This document shows positions 38,601 through 51,526 of a stretch of DNA of 64,000 bases, piece after piece. The notes under the pieces are model-generated. The model ran no database searches, was not told the DNA's origin, and saw nothing but the letters and a program-made list of their open reading frames with translations. The stretch is taken from NCBI GenBank assembly GCA_949752795.1, contig CATKHW010000422.1, forward strand, positions 2,170,001 to 2,234,000. Direction: 5' to 3'. The translations under genes and the position numbers were made by a program. Each line of letters starts with the position of its first letter. Position 1 is the first letter of the stretch. This DNA is from Hyperoodon ampullatus (Eukaryota; Chordata; Mammalia; Artiodactyla; Ziphiidae).

Positions 38601-39870
38601 TTTATGGAGCATTGTGATGACAAGATTGTGGAGCACTGTGATGACAAGCGCATGGCGCATTGTGATGACATGGGTCATGGAGCATTGTGCTGACAAGCGC
38701 ATGGAGCATTGTGATGACAAGGGTCATGGAGCATTGTGCTGAGAAAGGCATAGAGCATTGTGATGACAAGGGTCAAAGAGCATTGTGATGAAAAGTTCAT
38801 GGAGCATTGTGGTTAAAAAGTCACAGAGACTGTAGATGAGGAGGGCATGGACCATTGTGATGACAAAGGTCATGAAGCATTGTGATGACTGGAGTCACGG
38901 AGAGTTGTGATGACAGGGGTCGTGGAGCATTGTGATAAGAAGGGCATGGAACATTGTGATGACAAGGGCATGGAGCATTGGTCTAATAAGTTTCATGGAT
39001 TATTGCGATGACAGTTGGAATGGCGCATTGTGATGACAAGGGCATGGAGCACTGTGATGACCAGGTCATGCAGTATTGTGAAGACAGGTGTCAGGGAGCA
39101 TTGTGATGACATATGTAATGGCCCATTGTGATGACAATGGTATGGAGCATTGTGTTGCCAAGTGTCATGGAGGATTCTGATGACAAAGGTAATGGAGCAT
39201 TGTGATGACAATGGCTTGGAGCATTGTGATGACAAGGGTCAGGGAGCATTCTGATGACAAGCTTGTGGAGTAATTTGATGACATTGGCATGGAGCATTGT
39301 GATGAAAACGGCATGGGGCATTGTGATGAAAAAGGCATGGAGCCTTTTCGTGACAGGTTTCAAGGAGCATTCTGACGACAAGTGTCAGGGAGCATTGTGA
39401 TGACAAGTGTATTGAAAATTATGATGACAAAGGTCATGGAGCATTGTGATGAAAAGGGCATGGAGTATTGTGATGAAAGGCATCATGGAGCGTTGTGATG
39501 ACAAGTGTTATGGAACATTGTGATCACAAGGGTTTGGAGCATTGTGAGGACAGAGGTCTTGGATCATTTTGATTTCAAGGAACATGGAGCATTGTGATGA
39601 CAAGGGCAGGAAGCAATGTGATCCCAAGGTTCATGGAGTATTGTGATGACAAGCGAATAGAGCATCGTAATGACAGGGTCATGTAGCATTTTGCTGACAA
39701 AGGCATGGAGCATTGAGATGACAGGTGTCCAGGAGCACTGTGATGGCAAGCGTCAAGGAGCATTGTGTTTACAGGGGTCAAGGAGCATTGGGATGACAAG
39801 GGCATGCATCATTGTGATGCCAAGTGTCATGGAGCATTGGGCTGAAAATGTTCATGGAGTTTTGTGATGA
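35462..39870. repeat. Tandem ~2.19-kb higher-order duplication within the minisatellite
   Basis: Two independent landmarks recur exactly 2190 bp apart: 'gatttcattgtgatgac' (35606, 37796) and the 'gacatat' variant (36921, 39111). Landmarks between them have offsets of 2019-2118 bp, which implies gain or loss of whole 24/25-bp repeats after the duplication. Confidence 0.75.
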
Positions 39871-41592
39871 CAGGGGTCATGGAGCATTGTGACGACTAGG
39901 GAATGGAGCATTGTGATGACAAGAGTACCGGATCATTGTGTTGTCAGGTGTCATGGAGCGTTGTGATGACAGTGGTCATGGAGCATTGTGATGATATTGG
40001 TCATGGAGCATTGTAATGAGAAGGTCATGGAGCATTGGGCTGAAAATGTTCATGGAGTATTGTGATGACAGGGGTCATGGAGCATTTTGATGATAAGGGA
40101 ATGGAGCATTTTGATGACAACGTCCTGGAGCATTGTGATGAGAAGTCCATGGAGCCTTGTGATGCCAAGTCTCATGGAGCATTCTGATGAAAAGGGGCAT
40201 GGAGCATTGTGATTACAGGGGTCTAGGACCATTGTGATGACAAGGGCATGGAGCATTGTGATGAAAAGTGCATGGATCATTGTGATGAAAAAGGCATGGA
40301 GCCTTGTCATGAAAGGGTTCAAGGAGCATACCGATGGCAAGAGTAAGGGAGCATTGTGATGACATGTGTATTGAGCATTGTGATGACAAATGTCATGGGG
40401 CATTGTGATGAGAAGTCCATGGATAATTGTGATGACCAGCGTCATGGGGCATTGTGATGACAAGTGTTATGGAACATTGTGATCACAAGGGTTTGGAGCA
40501 TTGTGATGACAGAGGTCATGGAGCATTTTGATTTCATTGTGATGACAATAGCATGAAGCATTATGATGATGGGCATGGTGCATTGTGATGACAGTGTTCA
40601 TGGAGCATTTTGATGAAAAGGGTCATGGAGCATTTGTCTGACAAGTTTCATGGATTATTGTGATGACAGTGGGCATGGCACATTGTGATGACAAGGGCAT
40701 GAAGCATTGTGATGACAAGGTCATGGAGTATTGTGAAGACAGGTGTCAGGGAGCATTGTGATGACATATGTCATGTTCCATTGTGATGACAATAACACGG
40801 AGCATTGTGATGCCAAGTGTCATGGAGGATTGTTGTGACAAACGTAAAGGAGCATTTTGATGACAAGGGCATGGAGCATTGAGATGACAAGGTCCACTGA
40901 TAATTTTAATGTCCAGGTCGTGAAACATTGTGATGACAAGCGCATGGAGCTTCCTATGACAGGTGTCATGGAGCATTGCGATGACAAATGCATGGAGTAT
41001 TGTGATGACAAGAGCATACAACATTGTGATGAGTAGTGCCATGGAGCATTGTGATGACAAGGAAGTGGAGAATTGTGAGGACGAGGGACATTGAGCTTTG
41101 AGATGACCAGGGTATGGAGAATTGTGATGGCAAAACCGTGGAGCACTGTGATGAGAAGACCTTGCGTAATTGTGATGACGAGCATCATGAAGCACTGTAA
41201 TGACAAGGGGCATGAAGCATTGTGATGACAGGTGTCAGGGAGCATTGTGATGACAGGGGTCATGGAGCATTGTGATGACAAGGGCACGGAGCATTGTGAT
41301 GACAAGGGCCATTGAGAATTTTGATGACAAGGTCATGAAGCATTGTGGTGACAAACACTTGGAGCTTGCTATGACAGGGGGCATGGAACATTGCAATGAC
41401 AAGTGCATGGAGAATTGTGATGACAAGAGCATGTAACATTGTGATGAGAAGTGTCATGTAGCATTGTGATGACAAGGACGTGGAGAATTGTGATGACAAG
41501 GGACATGGAGCATTGTGATGAGCAGGGCATAGAGCATTGTGATGACAGGTGTCATGGAGCATTATTATGACAAGGGCCATAGTGCATTCTGA

Positions 41593-42170
41593 CATAAGAT
41601 ATCACTTATGAAGGGAATGTAAACATGGCTACATATGAACTGAATTAGGAAAGAGAACAGTGTCTCAGATATAGAAAACACACTTATGCTTGCTTAAGGG
41701 GAAAGGAGAGGTGGGGAGACACACAAAACCAGAGTTTGATATTAGCACAGGTAACATTCCATAATCCAAATACAGAAGAGACAAGCCCTACTCCTTCCTC
41801 AGTGAACGGGACTCAACACCCTAATTCCCGGCAGAGAAATATATCTGACTAGTAAGAATCTTAAAACCTATGTATTGATATGTCTCCGTAAAGGAACCAA
41901 GTGTGCCTAGGACGACATAAACACGGCAGTGAGAAGCAGCTCAAACCCACTATAAAAATGAATTTCAAAACAAAACAAAAAACAGTTTAATTCTTACACA
42001 ATACCTTCAGGGGTTCTGATGAAACTTGGAATGACCCTGTCTACAACGACAGCTGGATGTGGCATAAGGCTGGTCACTTGGGACTGAGACGATTGGTGAG
42101 ATTGGGTGAGAAAAGGCAGACCCTCTAAAGCAATAATTCCTGCCCATCATTCCATGGTTCCCAACTCTCC
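41593..42170 (+). repeat. Satellite unit D3, right part
   Basis: The unit restarts at 'cataagatatcacttatgaa' and continues through the A-rich LINE-1 tail ('caaaacaaaacaaaaaac') into the unknown half. Confidence 0.92.
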
Positions 42171-43911
42171 AGGTAGATGGGAATATCACTACAGTTATAA
42201 CATGTATGGGAAACCTAGAGAATGGACACCCTCTGATGGAGAAAGGTTTCTAAAACTCTACTAATTTTTTTTCTCTCCTTGTGCTCCAACTTGACATTCC
42301 TACTGCTTTAATATCAATCTCCCAACTTGGAGAGTCAACCCCTATAACCTGTTTCGCACAGTTGGCACATTGTTCAGAGGATATAAGGGAAAAGGGAGAA
42401 CCAATGAGAGAGTAGCTGTAGGCATTTGGACGGCCACATGTCACTCTAATTTCCCGTCACGAAGAAGAATTAACCAAACTCTCAGCCTGCCCCCCCCCGG
42501 AACCTGTACAGGTCCTGAAGCAAAACTATGGATTTGCGGTCAGCTCACAAAAACGCGAGTTGAGAACTGGAGCACAGCGGCACAGCATTTCACTAACTTG
42601 CAGAGTTATAAAGGACTACTCTCTTCCAAAAATCTGTTGAGGGAAAGCCACGAGGCAGACGTTAAAATGATGCAGAATTGCACGAAACAGATTTCAAGAA
42701 GTATATTGGAATTGCCTTTAAACACAGGAAAAGCATCACAACTTCGACAATTATGGAATTGTCCATAAAGGGCGTATGCGTTTTCACCTGAATATATTCA
42801 GGAGAAAACGCATATGCCGATTTTGACCAACCAAGCAACTGCACAATGCAAATCTGCACTACAAATAAGTATCACTGCCCACCGGTCAAAAGGGTCATCT
42901 GCAAAATGTGTAAAAACCAGAAAGGCAAGACAGGCTCCGGAGAACAGTAAGCCTTGTTATGCTCATGGGTGGGATGTAAATTGCCAACAGCCACCCTGGA
43001 GGAGTGCATTGTGTTCTCTAAAAGAAGTAAACAACAGAGCTTCACAACCTAAGTCACTTCCAGTCATGGGAATATACCTTGGGAAAACTGAATATCAATA
43101 AGACACAGCCACCGCAAAATTTAGGGCAGCACTGCTTACAAGAACCTCGAATGCGGGACACCTTAAATATCCAAGGAAAGACAAAAATGGTAAAGAAATT
43201 GTGGTACTTACGTATGATGGAATATCCCTCAGCCATGAAATCAATGTCATAAGGACAGTAGAAGCAAAATGAGTGGATTCAGGTTCGATGATTCTAAGTG
43301 AAATAAGTCACACAGGAAAAGAAACTTATCATAAGATATCACTTATGAAGATCCTGTAAACATGGCTACACATGAACTGAGTTAGGAAAGAGAACAGAGT
43401 CTCACATTTAGAAAACACACTTATGCCTGCTTAAGGGGGAAGGAGAGGTGGGGTGATGCATAACACCAGAGTTTGATATAAGCACAGGTACCGTCCCAAA
43501 AACCAACTATGGAATAGACAAAACCTACACCTTCCTCAGTGAAAGGGACTCAAAACCCCATATTTCCCGCAGAGGAATACATCTGACTAGTAAGAATCTT
43601 AAAACCTATGTATTGATATGTCTCCGTAAGGGAATCAAGTGTGTCTAGACTGGCATAAACATGGCAGCGAGAATCAGATCAAACCCACTATAAAAATGAA
43701 TTTCAAAAACAAAACAAAAATACTGGGAAATTCTTTACAATTCCTTCAGGGTCGCTGATGAAACCTTGAATGACCGTATCTACAATGACAGCTGGATGTG
43801 GCATAAGGCTGGACACTTGGGACTGAGAGGATTGGTGAGATTGGGTGAGCAAATGCAGACCCTTTAAATCAATAATGCATGGCAACCATTCCATGGGTCC
43901 CAACTCTGCAG
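42171..43911 (+). repeat. Moderately diverged satellite unit D4
   Basis: Full-length unit with many private substitutions and a C-run ('gcccccccccc', near 42489). Divergence is intermediate between D2 and array B. Confidence 0.92.
42758..42831. repeat. Palindrome of D4
   Basis: Centre 42794/42795. The inner half is intact and the outer thirds of both arms are mutated. R21 is C->T, the partner of the L17 change seen in D3. Confidence 0.85.
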
Positions 43912-44495
43912 GTTGAAGAGAATATTACTACAGCAATAACATATACAGGAAATCTAGAGAATGGACACACTGAGAATACGAAAGGTTTCTAAAACTCAAC
44001 GAATAGTCCCTCTCCTGGTGCTCCGGTTTGACTTTCCAACTGCTTTACTATCAATCTCCCAACTTGGAGAGACAGCCCCTTTAACATCCTGGTTCACACA
44101 CGTTGCGAAATTGGCAGAGGATGAAAGGCATGAGGGAGAACCAATGAGAGAGTAGCTGTTAGGCATTTGGACGGGCACATGTCAATCTAATTTCCCGGTA
44201 GGAAGAAGAATTAACCAAAGTCTCAGCCACCCACCGGGAACCAGTATAGGTCCTGAACCAAAATTTTGGACTTGCGGTCAGTTCACAAAAAACGAGTTGA
44301 AAAATGGAGCTCAGGGGCACAGCAATTCACAAACTGACAGAATAATAAAGGAAAACTATCGTCTAAAAATCTGTTGAGGGAAGGCAACGAGGTGGGCTTG
44401 AAATCGAGGCAGAATAGCAGGAAACAGATTTCAAGAGGTACGTTGGAATCGCCTTTAAAGCACACGAAGAGGGGCACAACTTCGACAATGATGCA

Positions 44496-44569
44496 CTTGG
44501 CCAAAAAGGGTGTATTCGTTTTCTCCTGAATATATTCAGGAGAAAACGCATACGCCTTTTTTGGCCAAG
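44496..44569. repeat. Unit palindrome P15
   Basis: Centre 44532/44533. Changes are L16 C->T (CpG), L21 G->T and R25 C->T. Confidence 0.94.
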
Positions 44570-46235
44570 CAAGCAAGAAGGCAATGCAAATCTGCACTAC
44601 AAAGAAGTATCACTTCCCACCGGTCAAAATGGACATCCACAAAATATGTAAAAACCAGAAAGGCAAGAGAGGCCCTGGAGAACAGGGAGCATTGTTATGC
44701 TGATGGGCGGGATGTAAATTGCCAACTGCCTCCCTGGAGGAGTGTATTGTGCTCCCTAAAACAAGTAAAGAACAGAGCTACAGAGCCAAGGGCACTTCCA
44801 GTCTAGGGAATATACCTTGGGAAAACTGAAAAACAATAATACAGAGCCACCCCAAAATTTAGGGCGGCACTGCCTACAAGAACCTCAACTTGGGTACACC
44901 TTAAATATCCCAGGAAATATAAAAATAGTTCAAAAATTTGTGGTACATACGTACGATGGAATATCCCTCAGCCATGAAATCAATGTCATAAGACCAGTAG
45001 CAGCAAAATGAGTGGATTCAGGTACGATGATTCTAAGTGAACAAAGTCACACAGAAACAGAAACTTATCATATGATATCACTTATGATGATCATGTCAAC
45101 ATGGCTACACCTGAACTTAGATAGGAAAGAGAACAGAGTCTCACATTTAGAAAACACTCTTATTCCTTCTTAAGGGGGAATGAGAGGTGGGGTGATGCAT
45201 AAAACCATAGTTTGATATAAGCACAGGTACTGTTCCAAAAACCAACTATGGACTACAGAAGACATACACCTTCCTCAGTGAAAGGGACTCAAAACCCCAT
45301 ATTTCCCGCAGAGGAATATATGTGACTAGTAAGAATCTTAAAACCTATGTATTGATATGACACCATAAGGGAATCAAGTGTTTCTAGACTGGCATAAACA
45401 TGGCAGCGAGAATCAGCCTAAACTCACTATAAAAAGGAATTTAAAAAACAAAACAAAAAAAACATGGAAATTCTATACAATTCCTTCAGGGTCTCTGATG
45501 AACCCTGGAATGACCCTATCTACAATGACAGCTGGATATGGCATAAGGCTGGACACTTGGGAATGAGAGAATTGGTGACATTGGGTTAGCAAATGCAGAC
45601 CCTTTAAAGCAATAACGCATGGTACCCATTCCATGGGTCCCCACTCTACAGGTTGAAGGGAATATTACTTCCGTTCTAACATATACGGGAAACATAGATA
45701 ATGGACACACTGGGAATACGAAAGGTTTCTAAAACTCAACGAATAGTCCCTATCCTGGTGCTCAGGTTTGACTTTCCAACAACTTTTCTATCAATCTCCC
45801 AAATTGTAGAGACAACACCTTTAACCTCCTGGTTCGAACAGGTTGCCAATTTTGCAGAGGATGAAAGGAAAGGGGGAGAACCAATGAGAGAGTAGCTGTT
45901 AGGCATTTAGACGGGCACATGTCACTCTAATTTCCCGGCAGGAAGAAGAATTAACCAAAGTCTCCGCCACCCACTTGGAACCAGTATAAGTCCTGAAACA
46001 AAATTTTGGACTTGCGGTCAGCTCACAAAAAACGAGTTGAAAAATAGAGCTCAGGGCCACAGTAATTCACAAACTGGCAGAATAATAAAGGACAACTATC
46101 GTCCAAAAATCTGTTGAGGGAAGGCAATGAGGCGGAGTTGAAAGCAAGGCAGAATAGCAGGAAACAGATTTCAAGAGGTATGTTGGAATCACCTCTAAAG
46201 CACCAGAAGTGGGGCACAACATCGACAATGATGCA

Positions 46236-46309
46236 CTTGGCCAAAAAGGGCGTATACGTTTTCTCCTGAATATATTCAGGAGAAAACGCATACGCCCTTT
46301 TTGGCAAAG
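46236..46309. repeat. Unit palindrome P16
   Basis: Centre 46272/46273. Changes are L21 G->A and R34 C->A. Confidence 0.94.
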
Positions 46310-47379
46310 CAACAAAGCAGGCAATGCAAATCTGCACTACAAGGAAGTATCACTTCCCACCGGTTAAAAGGGACATCCACAACATGTGTAAAAACCAGAA
46401 AGGCAAGACATGCCATGGAGAAAAGGGAGCCTTGTTATGCTGATTGGCGGGATGTAAATTGCCAACTGCCTCTCTGGAGGAGTGCATTGTGTTCCCTAAA
46501 ACAATTAAACAACAGAGCTACAGAGCCAAGGGCACTTCCAGTCTAGGGAATATACCTTGGGAAAACTGAAAATGAATAAGACAGAGCCACCCCAAAGTTT
46601 AGGGCTGCACTGCTTACGAAAACCTCAACTTGGGTACACCTTAAATATCCCCGGAAATATAAAAATGGTTCAAAAAACTGTGGTACTTACGTACGAAGGA
46701 ATATCCCTCAGCCATGAAATCAATGTCATAAGACCAGTAGCAGCAAAATGAGTCGATTCTGGTATGATGACTCTAAGTGAAATAAGTCACACAGAAAAAG
46801 CAACTTATCATAAGATATCACTTATGAAGATCCTGTAAACATGGCTACACTTGAACTGAGTTAGGAAAGAGAACAGAGTCTCACATTTAGAAAAAACTCT
46901 TATGCCTGATAAAGGGGGAAGGAGAGGTGGCGTGATCTATAAAACCAGAGTTTAATATAAGCACTGGTACCAATAAAAACACCAACTATGGAATAGACGA
47001 GACCTACACCTTCCTCAGCCAAAGGGATTCAAAAAGCCATATTTCCAGCAGAGGAATATATCTGACTAGTAAGAATCTAAAAACCTATGTATTGATATGT
47101 CTCTGTAAGGGAATCAAGTATGTCTAGACGGGCATAAACATGGCGGCGAGAATCAGCTCAAACCCACTATAAAAAGGAATTTCAAAAACAAAACAAAAAA
47201 ACAGGGAAATTCTTTACAATTCCTTCAGGGTCTCTGATGAAACATGGAAAGACACTATGTACAATGACAGCTGGATGTGGCATAAGGCAGGACACTTGGG
47301 ACTGAGAGGATTAGTGACATTGGGTGAGCAAATGCAGACCATTTAAACCAATAATGCATGGCACCCATTCCATGGGTCC

Positions 47380-47381
47380 GA
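47380..47381. other. Start of the homogeneous B type
   Basis: Upstream of about this point the unit has many private changes ('accaataaaaacaccaac', 'gacactatgtacaatg'). From 'gggtccgaactctcc' onward it has the B-type state and stays nearly identical from unit to unit. This is a switch within one unit, approximate to about 50 bp. Confidence 0.7.
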
Positions 47382-47974
47382 ACTCTCCAGGTTGAAGGGA
47401 ATATTACTACAGCTATAACATGTGCGGGAAACCTAGAGAACGGACACACTGTGAATACGAAAGGTTTCTAAAACTCAACGAATAGTCCCTCTCCTGGTGC
47501 TCCGGTTTGACTTTCCGTCTGCTTTACTATCAACCTCCCAACTTGGAGAGACAGCCCCTTTAACCTCTTGGTTCGCACAGGTTGCCAATTTGGCAGAGGA
47601 TGAAAGGGAAGAGGGAGAACCAATGAGAGAGTAGCTGTTAGGCATTTGAACGGGCACATATCACTGTAATTTCCCGGCAGGAAGAAGAATTAACCAAATT
47701 CTCAGCCACCCACCGGGAACCAGTATAGGTCCTGAACCAAAATTTTGGACTTGCGGTCAGCTCACCAAAAACGAGTTGAAAAATGGAGCTCAGGGGCACA
47801 GCAATTCACAAACTGGCCGAGTAATAAAGGACAACTATCGTCCAAAAATCTGTTGAGGGAAGGCAACGAGGCGGACTTGAAAGCGAGGCAGAATAGCAGG
47901 AAACAGATTTCAAGAGGTACGTTGGAATCGCCTTTAAAGCACAGGAAGAGGGGCACAACTTCGACAATGATGCA

Positions 47975-48048
47975 CTTGGCCAAAAAGGGCGTATGCGTTT
48001 TCTCCTGAATATATTCAGGAGAAAACGCATACGCCCTTTTTGGCCAAG
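47975..48048. repeat. Unit palindrome P17 (perfect)
   Basis: Centre 48011/48012. All pairs match. Representative unit for the two entries that follow. Confidence 0.97.
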
Positions 48049-48941
48049 CAAGCAAGCGGGCAATGCAAATCTGCACTACAAAGAAGTATCACTTCCCACC
48101 GGTCAAAAGGGACATCCACAAAATGTGTAAGAACAAGAAAGGCAAGACAGGCCCTGGAGAACAGGGAGCCTTGTTATGCTGATGGGCGGGATGTAAATTG
48201 CCAACTGCCTCTCTGGAGGAGTGCATTCTGTTCCCTAAAACAAGTAAAGAACAGAGCTACAGAGCCAAGGGCACTACCAGTCTAGGGAATATACCTTGGG
48301 AAAACTGAAAATCAATAAGACAGAGCCACCCCAAAATTTAGGGCTGCACTGCATACAAGGACCTCAACTTGGATACACCTTAAGTATCCCAGAAAATATA
48401 AACATGGTTCAAAAAATTGTGGTACTTACGTACGATGGAATATCCCTCAGCCATGAAATCAATGTCATAAGACCAGTAGCAGCAAAATGGGTGGATTCAG
48501 GTACGATGATTCTAAGTGAAATAAGTCACACAGAAAAAGAAACTTATCATAAGATATCACTTATGAAGATCCTGTAAACATGGCTACACTTGAACTGAGT
48601 TAGGAAAGAGAACAGTGTCTCACATTTAGAAAACACTCTTATACCTGCTTAAGGGGGAAGGAGAGGTGGGGTGATGCATAAAACCAGAGTTTGATATAAG
48701 CACAGGTACCGTTCCAAAAACCAACTATGGAATAGACAAGACCTACACCGTCCTCAGTGAAAGGGACTCAAAACCCCATATTTCCCGCAGAGGAAAATAT
48801 CTGACTAGTAAGAATCTTAAAACCTATGTATTGATATGTCTCCGTAAGGGAATCAAGTGTGTCTAGACTGGCATAAACATGGCAGCGAGAATCAGCTCAA
48901 ACCCACTATAAAAAGGAATTTCAAAAACAAAACAAAAAAAC
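48012..48941 (+). mobile_element. LINE-1-derived part of a representative satellite unit
   Basis: From the right palindrome arm onward the unit aligns in order with LINE-1 at 25130-25915. Compare 'gggatgtaaattgccaac' with 'gaaatgtaaattgatac', 'gatggaatatccctcagcc' with 'aatggaatattactcagcc', and 'aagtgaaataagtcacac' with 'aatgaagtaagtcagaaa'. The part ends in an A-rich tail ('caaaaacaaaacaaaaaaac') at the position of a LINE-1 tail. D1 is intermediate, which supports common descent rather than chance. Coding capacity is lost. Confidence 0.85.
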
Positions 48942-49713
48942 TGGGAAATTCTTTACAATTCCTTCAGGGTCTCTGATGAAAGCTGGAATGACCCTATCTA
49001 CAACGACAGCTGGATGTGGCATAAGGAGGGACACTTGGGACTGAGACGATTGGTGAGATTGGGTGACCAAATGCAGACCCTTTAAAGCAATAATGCATGG
49101 CACCCATTCCATGGGTCCGAACTCTCCAGGTTGAAGGGAATATTACTACAGCTATAACAAGTGCGGGAAACCTAGAGAACGGACACACTGTGAATACGAA
49201 AGGTTTCTAAAGCTCAACGAATAGTCCCTCTCCTGGTGCTCCGGTTTCACTTTCCGTCTGCTTTACTATCAACCTCCCAACATGGAGAGACAGCCCCTTT
49301 AACCTCTTGGTTCGCACAGGTTGCCAATTTGGCAGAGGATGAAAGGGAAGAGGGAGAACCAATGAGAGAGTAGCTGTTAGGCATTTGGACGGGCACATAT
49401 CACTGTAATTTCCCGGCAGGAATAAGAATTAACCAAATTCTCAGCCACCCACCGGGAACCAGTATAGGTCCTGAACCAAAATTTTGGACTTGCGGTCAGC
49501 TCACCAAAAACGAGTTGAAAAATGGAGCTCAGGGGCACAGCAATTAACAAACTGGCCGAGTAATAAAGGACAACTATCGTCCAAAAATCTGTTGAGGGAA
49601 GGCAACGAGGCGGACTTGAAAGCGAGGCAGAATAGCAGGAAACAGATTTCAAGAGGTACGTTGGAATCGCCTTTAAAGCACAGGAAGAGGGGCACAACTT
49701 CGACAATGATGCA
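48942..49713. other. Part of the satellite unit of unknown origin
   Basis: About 770 bp between the A-rich tail and the next palindrome. Conserved words are 'caccattccatgggtcc'-like, 'ccaatgagagagtagctg' and 'aattttggacttgcgg'. I recognise no transposon or gene. It is present in D1 too, so it joined the LINE-1 part before the arrays formed. Confidence 0.6.
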
Positions 49714-49787
49714 CTTGGCCAAAAAGGGCGTATGCGTTTTCTCCTGAATATATTCAGGAGAAAACGCATACGCCCTTTTTGGCCAAG
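49714..49787. repeat. Unit palindrome P18 (perfect)
   Basis: Centre 49750/49751. All pairs match. The unit before it is a mosaic of the two B subtypes. Confidence 0.97.
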
Positions 49788-51452
49788 CAAGCAAGCGGGC
49801 AATGCAAATCTGCACTACAAAGAAGTATCACTTCCCACCGGTCAAGAGGGACATCCACAAAATGTGTAAGAACAAGAAAGGCAAGACAGGCCCTGGAGAA
49901 CAGGGAGCCTTGTTATGCTGATGGGCGGGATGTAAATTGCCAACTGCCTCTCTGGAGGAGTGCATTCTGTTCCCTAAAACAAGTAAAGAACAGAGCTACA
50001 GAGCCAAGGGCACTACCAGTCTAGGGAATATACCTTGGGAAAACTGAAAATCAATAAGACAGAGCCACCCCAAAATTTAGGGCTGCACTGCATACAGGGA
50101 CCTCAACTTGGATACACCTTAAGTATCCCAGAAAATATAAACATGGTTCAAAAAATTGTGGTAATTACGTACGATGGAATATCCCTCAGCCATGAAATCA
50201 ATGTCATAAGACCAGTAGCAGCAAAATGGGTGGATTCAGGTACGATGATTCTAAGTGAAATAAGTCACACAGAAAAAGAAACTTATCATAAGATATCACT
50301 TATGAAGATCCTGTAAACATGGCTACACTTGAACTGAGTTAGGAAAGAGAACAGTGTCTCACATTTAGAAAACACTCTTATACCTGCTTAAGGGGGAAGG
50401 AGAGGTGGGGTGATGCATAAAACCAGAGTTTGATATAAGCACAGGTACCGTTCCAAAAACCAACTATGGAATAGACAAGACCTACACCGTCCTCAGTGAA
50501 AGGGACTCAAAACCCCATATTTCCCGCAGAGGAAAATATCTGACTAGTAAGAATCTTAAAACCTATGTATTGATATGTCTCCGTAAGGGAATCAAGTGTG
50601 TCTAGACTGGCATAAACATGGCAGCGAGAATCAGCTCAAACCCACTATAAAAAGGAATTTCAAAAACAAAACAAAAAAACTGGGAAATTCTTTACAATTC
50701 CTTCAGGGTCTCTGATGAAAGCTGGAATGACCCTATCTACAATGACAGCTGGATGTGGCATAAGGAGGGACACTTAGGACTGAGACGATTGGTGAGATTG
50801 GGTGAGCAAATGCAGACCCTTTAAAGGAATAATGCATGGCACCCATTCCATGGGTCCGAACTCTCCAGGTTGAAGGGAATATTACTACAGCTATAACATG
50901 TGCGGGAAACCTAGAGAACGGACACACTGTGAATACGAAAGGTTTCTAAAACTCAACGAATAGTCCCTCTCCTGGTGCTCCGGTTTGACTTTCCGTCTGC
51001 TTTACTATCAACCTCCCAACTTGGAGAGACAGCCCCTTTAACCTCTTGGTTCGCACAGGTTTCCAATTTGGCAGAGGATGAAAGGGAAGAGGGAGAACCA
51101 ATGAGAGAGTAGCTGTTAGGCATTTGGACGGGCACATATCACTGTAATTTCCCGGCAGGAAGAAGAATTAACCAAATTCTCAGCCACCCACCGGGAACCA
51201 GTATAGGTCCTGAACCAAAATTTTGGACTTGCGGTCAGCTCACCAAAAACGAGTTGAAAAATGGAGCTCAGGGGCACAGCAATTCACAACCTGGCCGAGT
51301 AATAAAGGACAACTATCTTCCAAAAATCTGTTGAGGGAAGGCAACGAGGCGGACTTGAAAGCGAGGCAGCATAGCAGGAAACAGATTTCAAGAGGTACGT
51401 TGGAATCGCCTTAAAAGCACAGGAAGAGGGGCACAACTTCGACAATGATGCA

Positions 51453-51526
51453 CTTGGCCAAAAAGGGCGTATGCGTTTTCTCCTGAATATATTCAGGAGA
51501 AAACGCATACGCCCTTTTTGGCCAAG
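51453..51526. repeat. Unit palindrome P19 (perfect)
   Basis: Centre 51489/51490. All pairs match. Confidence 0.97.

Larger units (their letters stand above)
34670..41592. repeat. Minisatellite, 24/25-bp unit, about 280 copies
   Basis: The consensus is 'atggagcattgtgatgacaa' followed by 'gggc' (24 bp) or 'gggtc' (25 bp). Variants such as 'gagaagg', 'gaaaagg' and 'caggggt' are interspersed. The array fills 6.9 kb without a break. It replaces roughly 400 bp of unit D3: the distance between the D3 and D4 palindromes is 8262 bp, which is one unit plus 6.5 kb. Minus-strand open frames of up to 163 codons arise because 24 is a multiple of three. The mixed 25-bp units shift the frame constantly, so I do not call a protein. 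Confidence 0.97.

Noticed and set aside
34670..41592. Telomeric or subtelomeric repeat
   Set aside because: The repeat unit is 24/25 bp without TTAGGG runs.
36901..41595. Minus-strand frames of 100-163 codons with an 8-residue repeat
   Set aside because: A 24-bp repeat keeps a frame open by arithmetic. The intermixed 25-bp repeats shift frame and end every frame, and there is no start context or conserved length.
47560..47600. Pol III B-box-like 'ggttcgcacagg' in the unit
   Set aside because: Only a partial match to the B box, with no A box at the right distance and no tRNA fold.
47975..48048. SRF (CArG) or NFI site in the palindrome arms ('ttggccaaaaaggg')
   Set aside because: The CArG-like word has five, not six, A/T bases. 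The TTGGCCAA core is palindromic but short, and there is no other promoter feature.
47975..49713. CENP-B box in the unit
   Set aside because: The closest words by eye ('cttcgacaatgatgcac', 'ggttcgcacaggttgcc') lack the required spacing and CGGG. A motif scan of all units would settle it.
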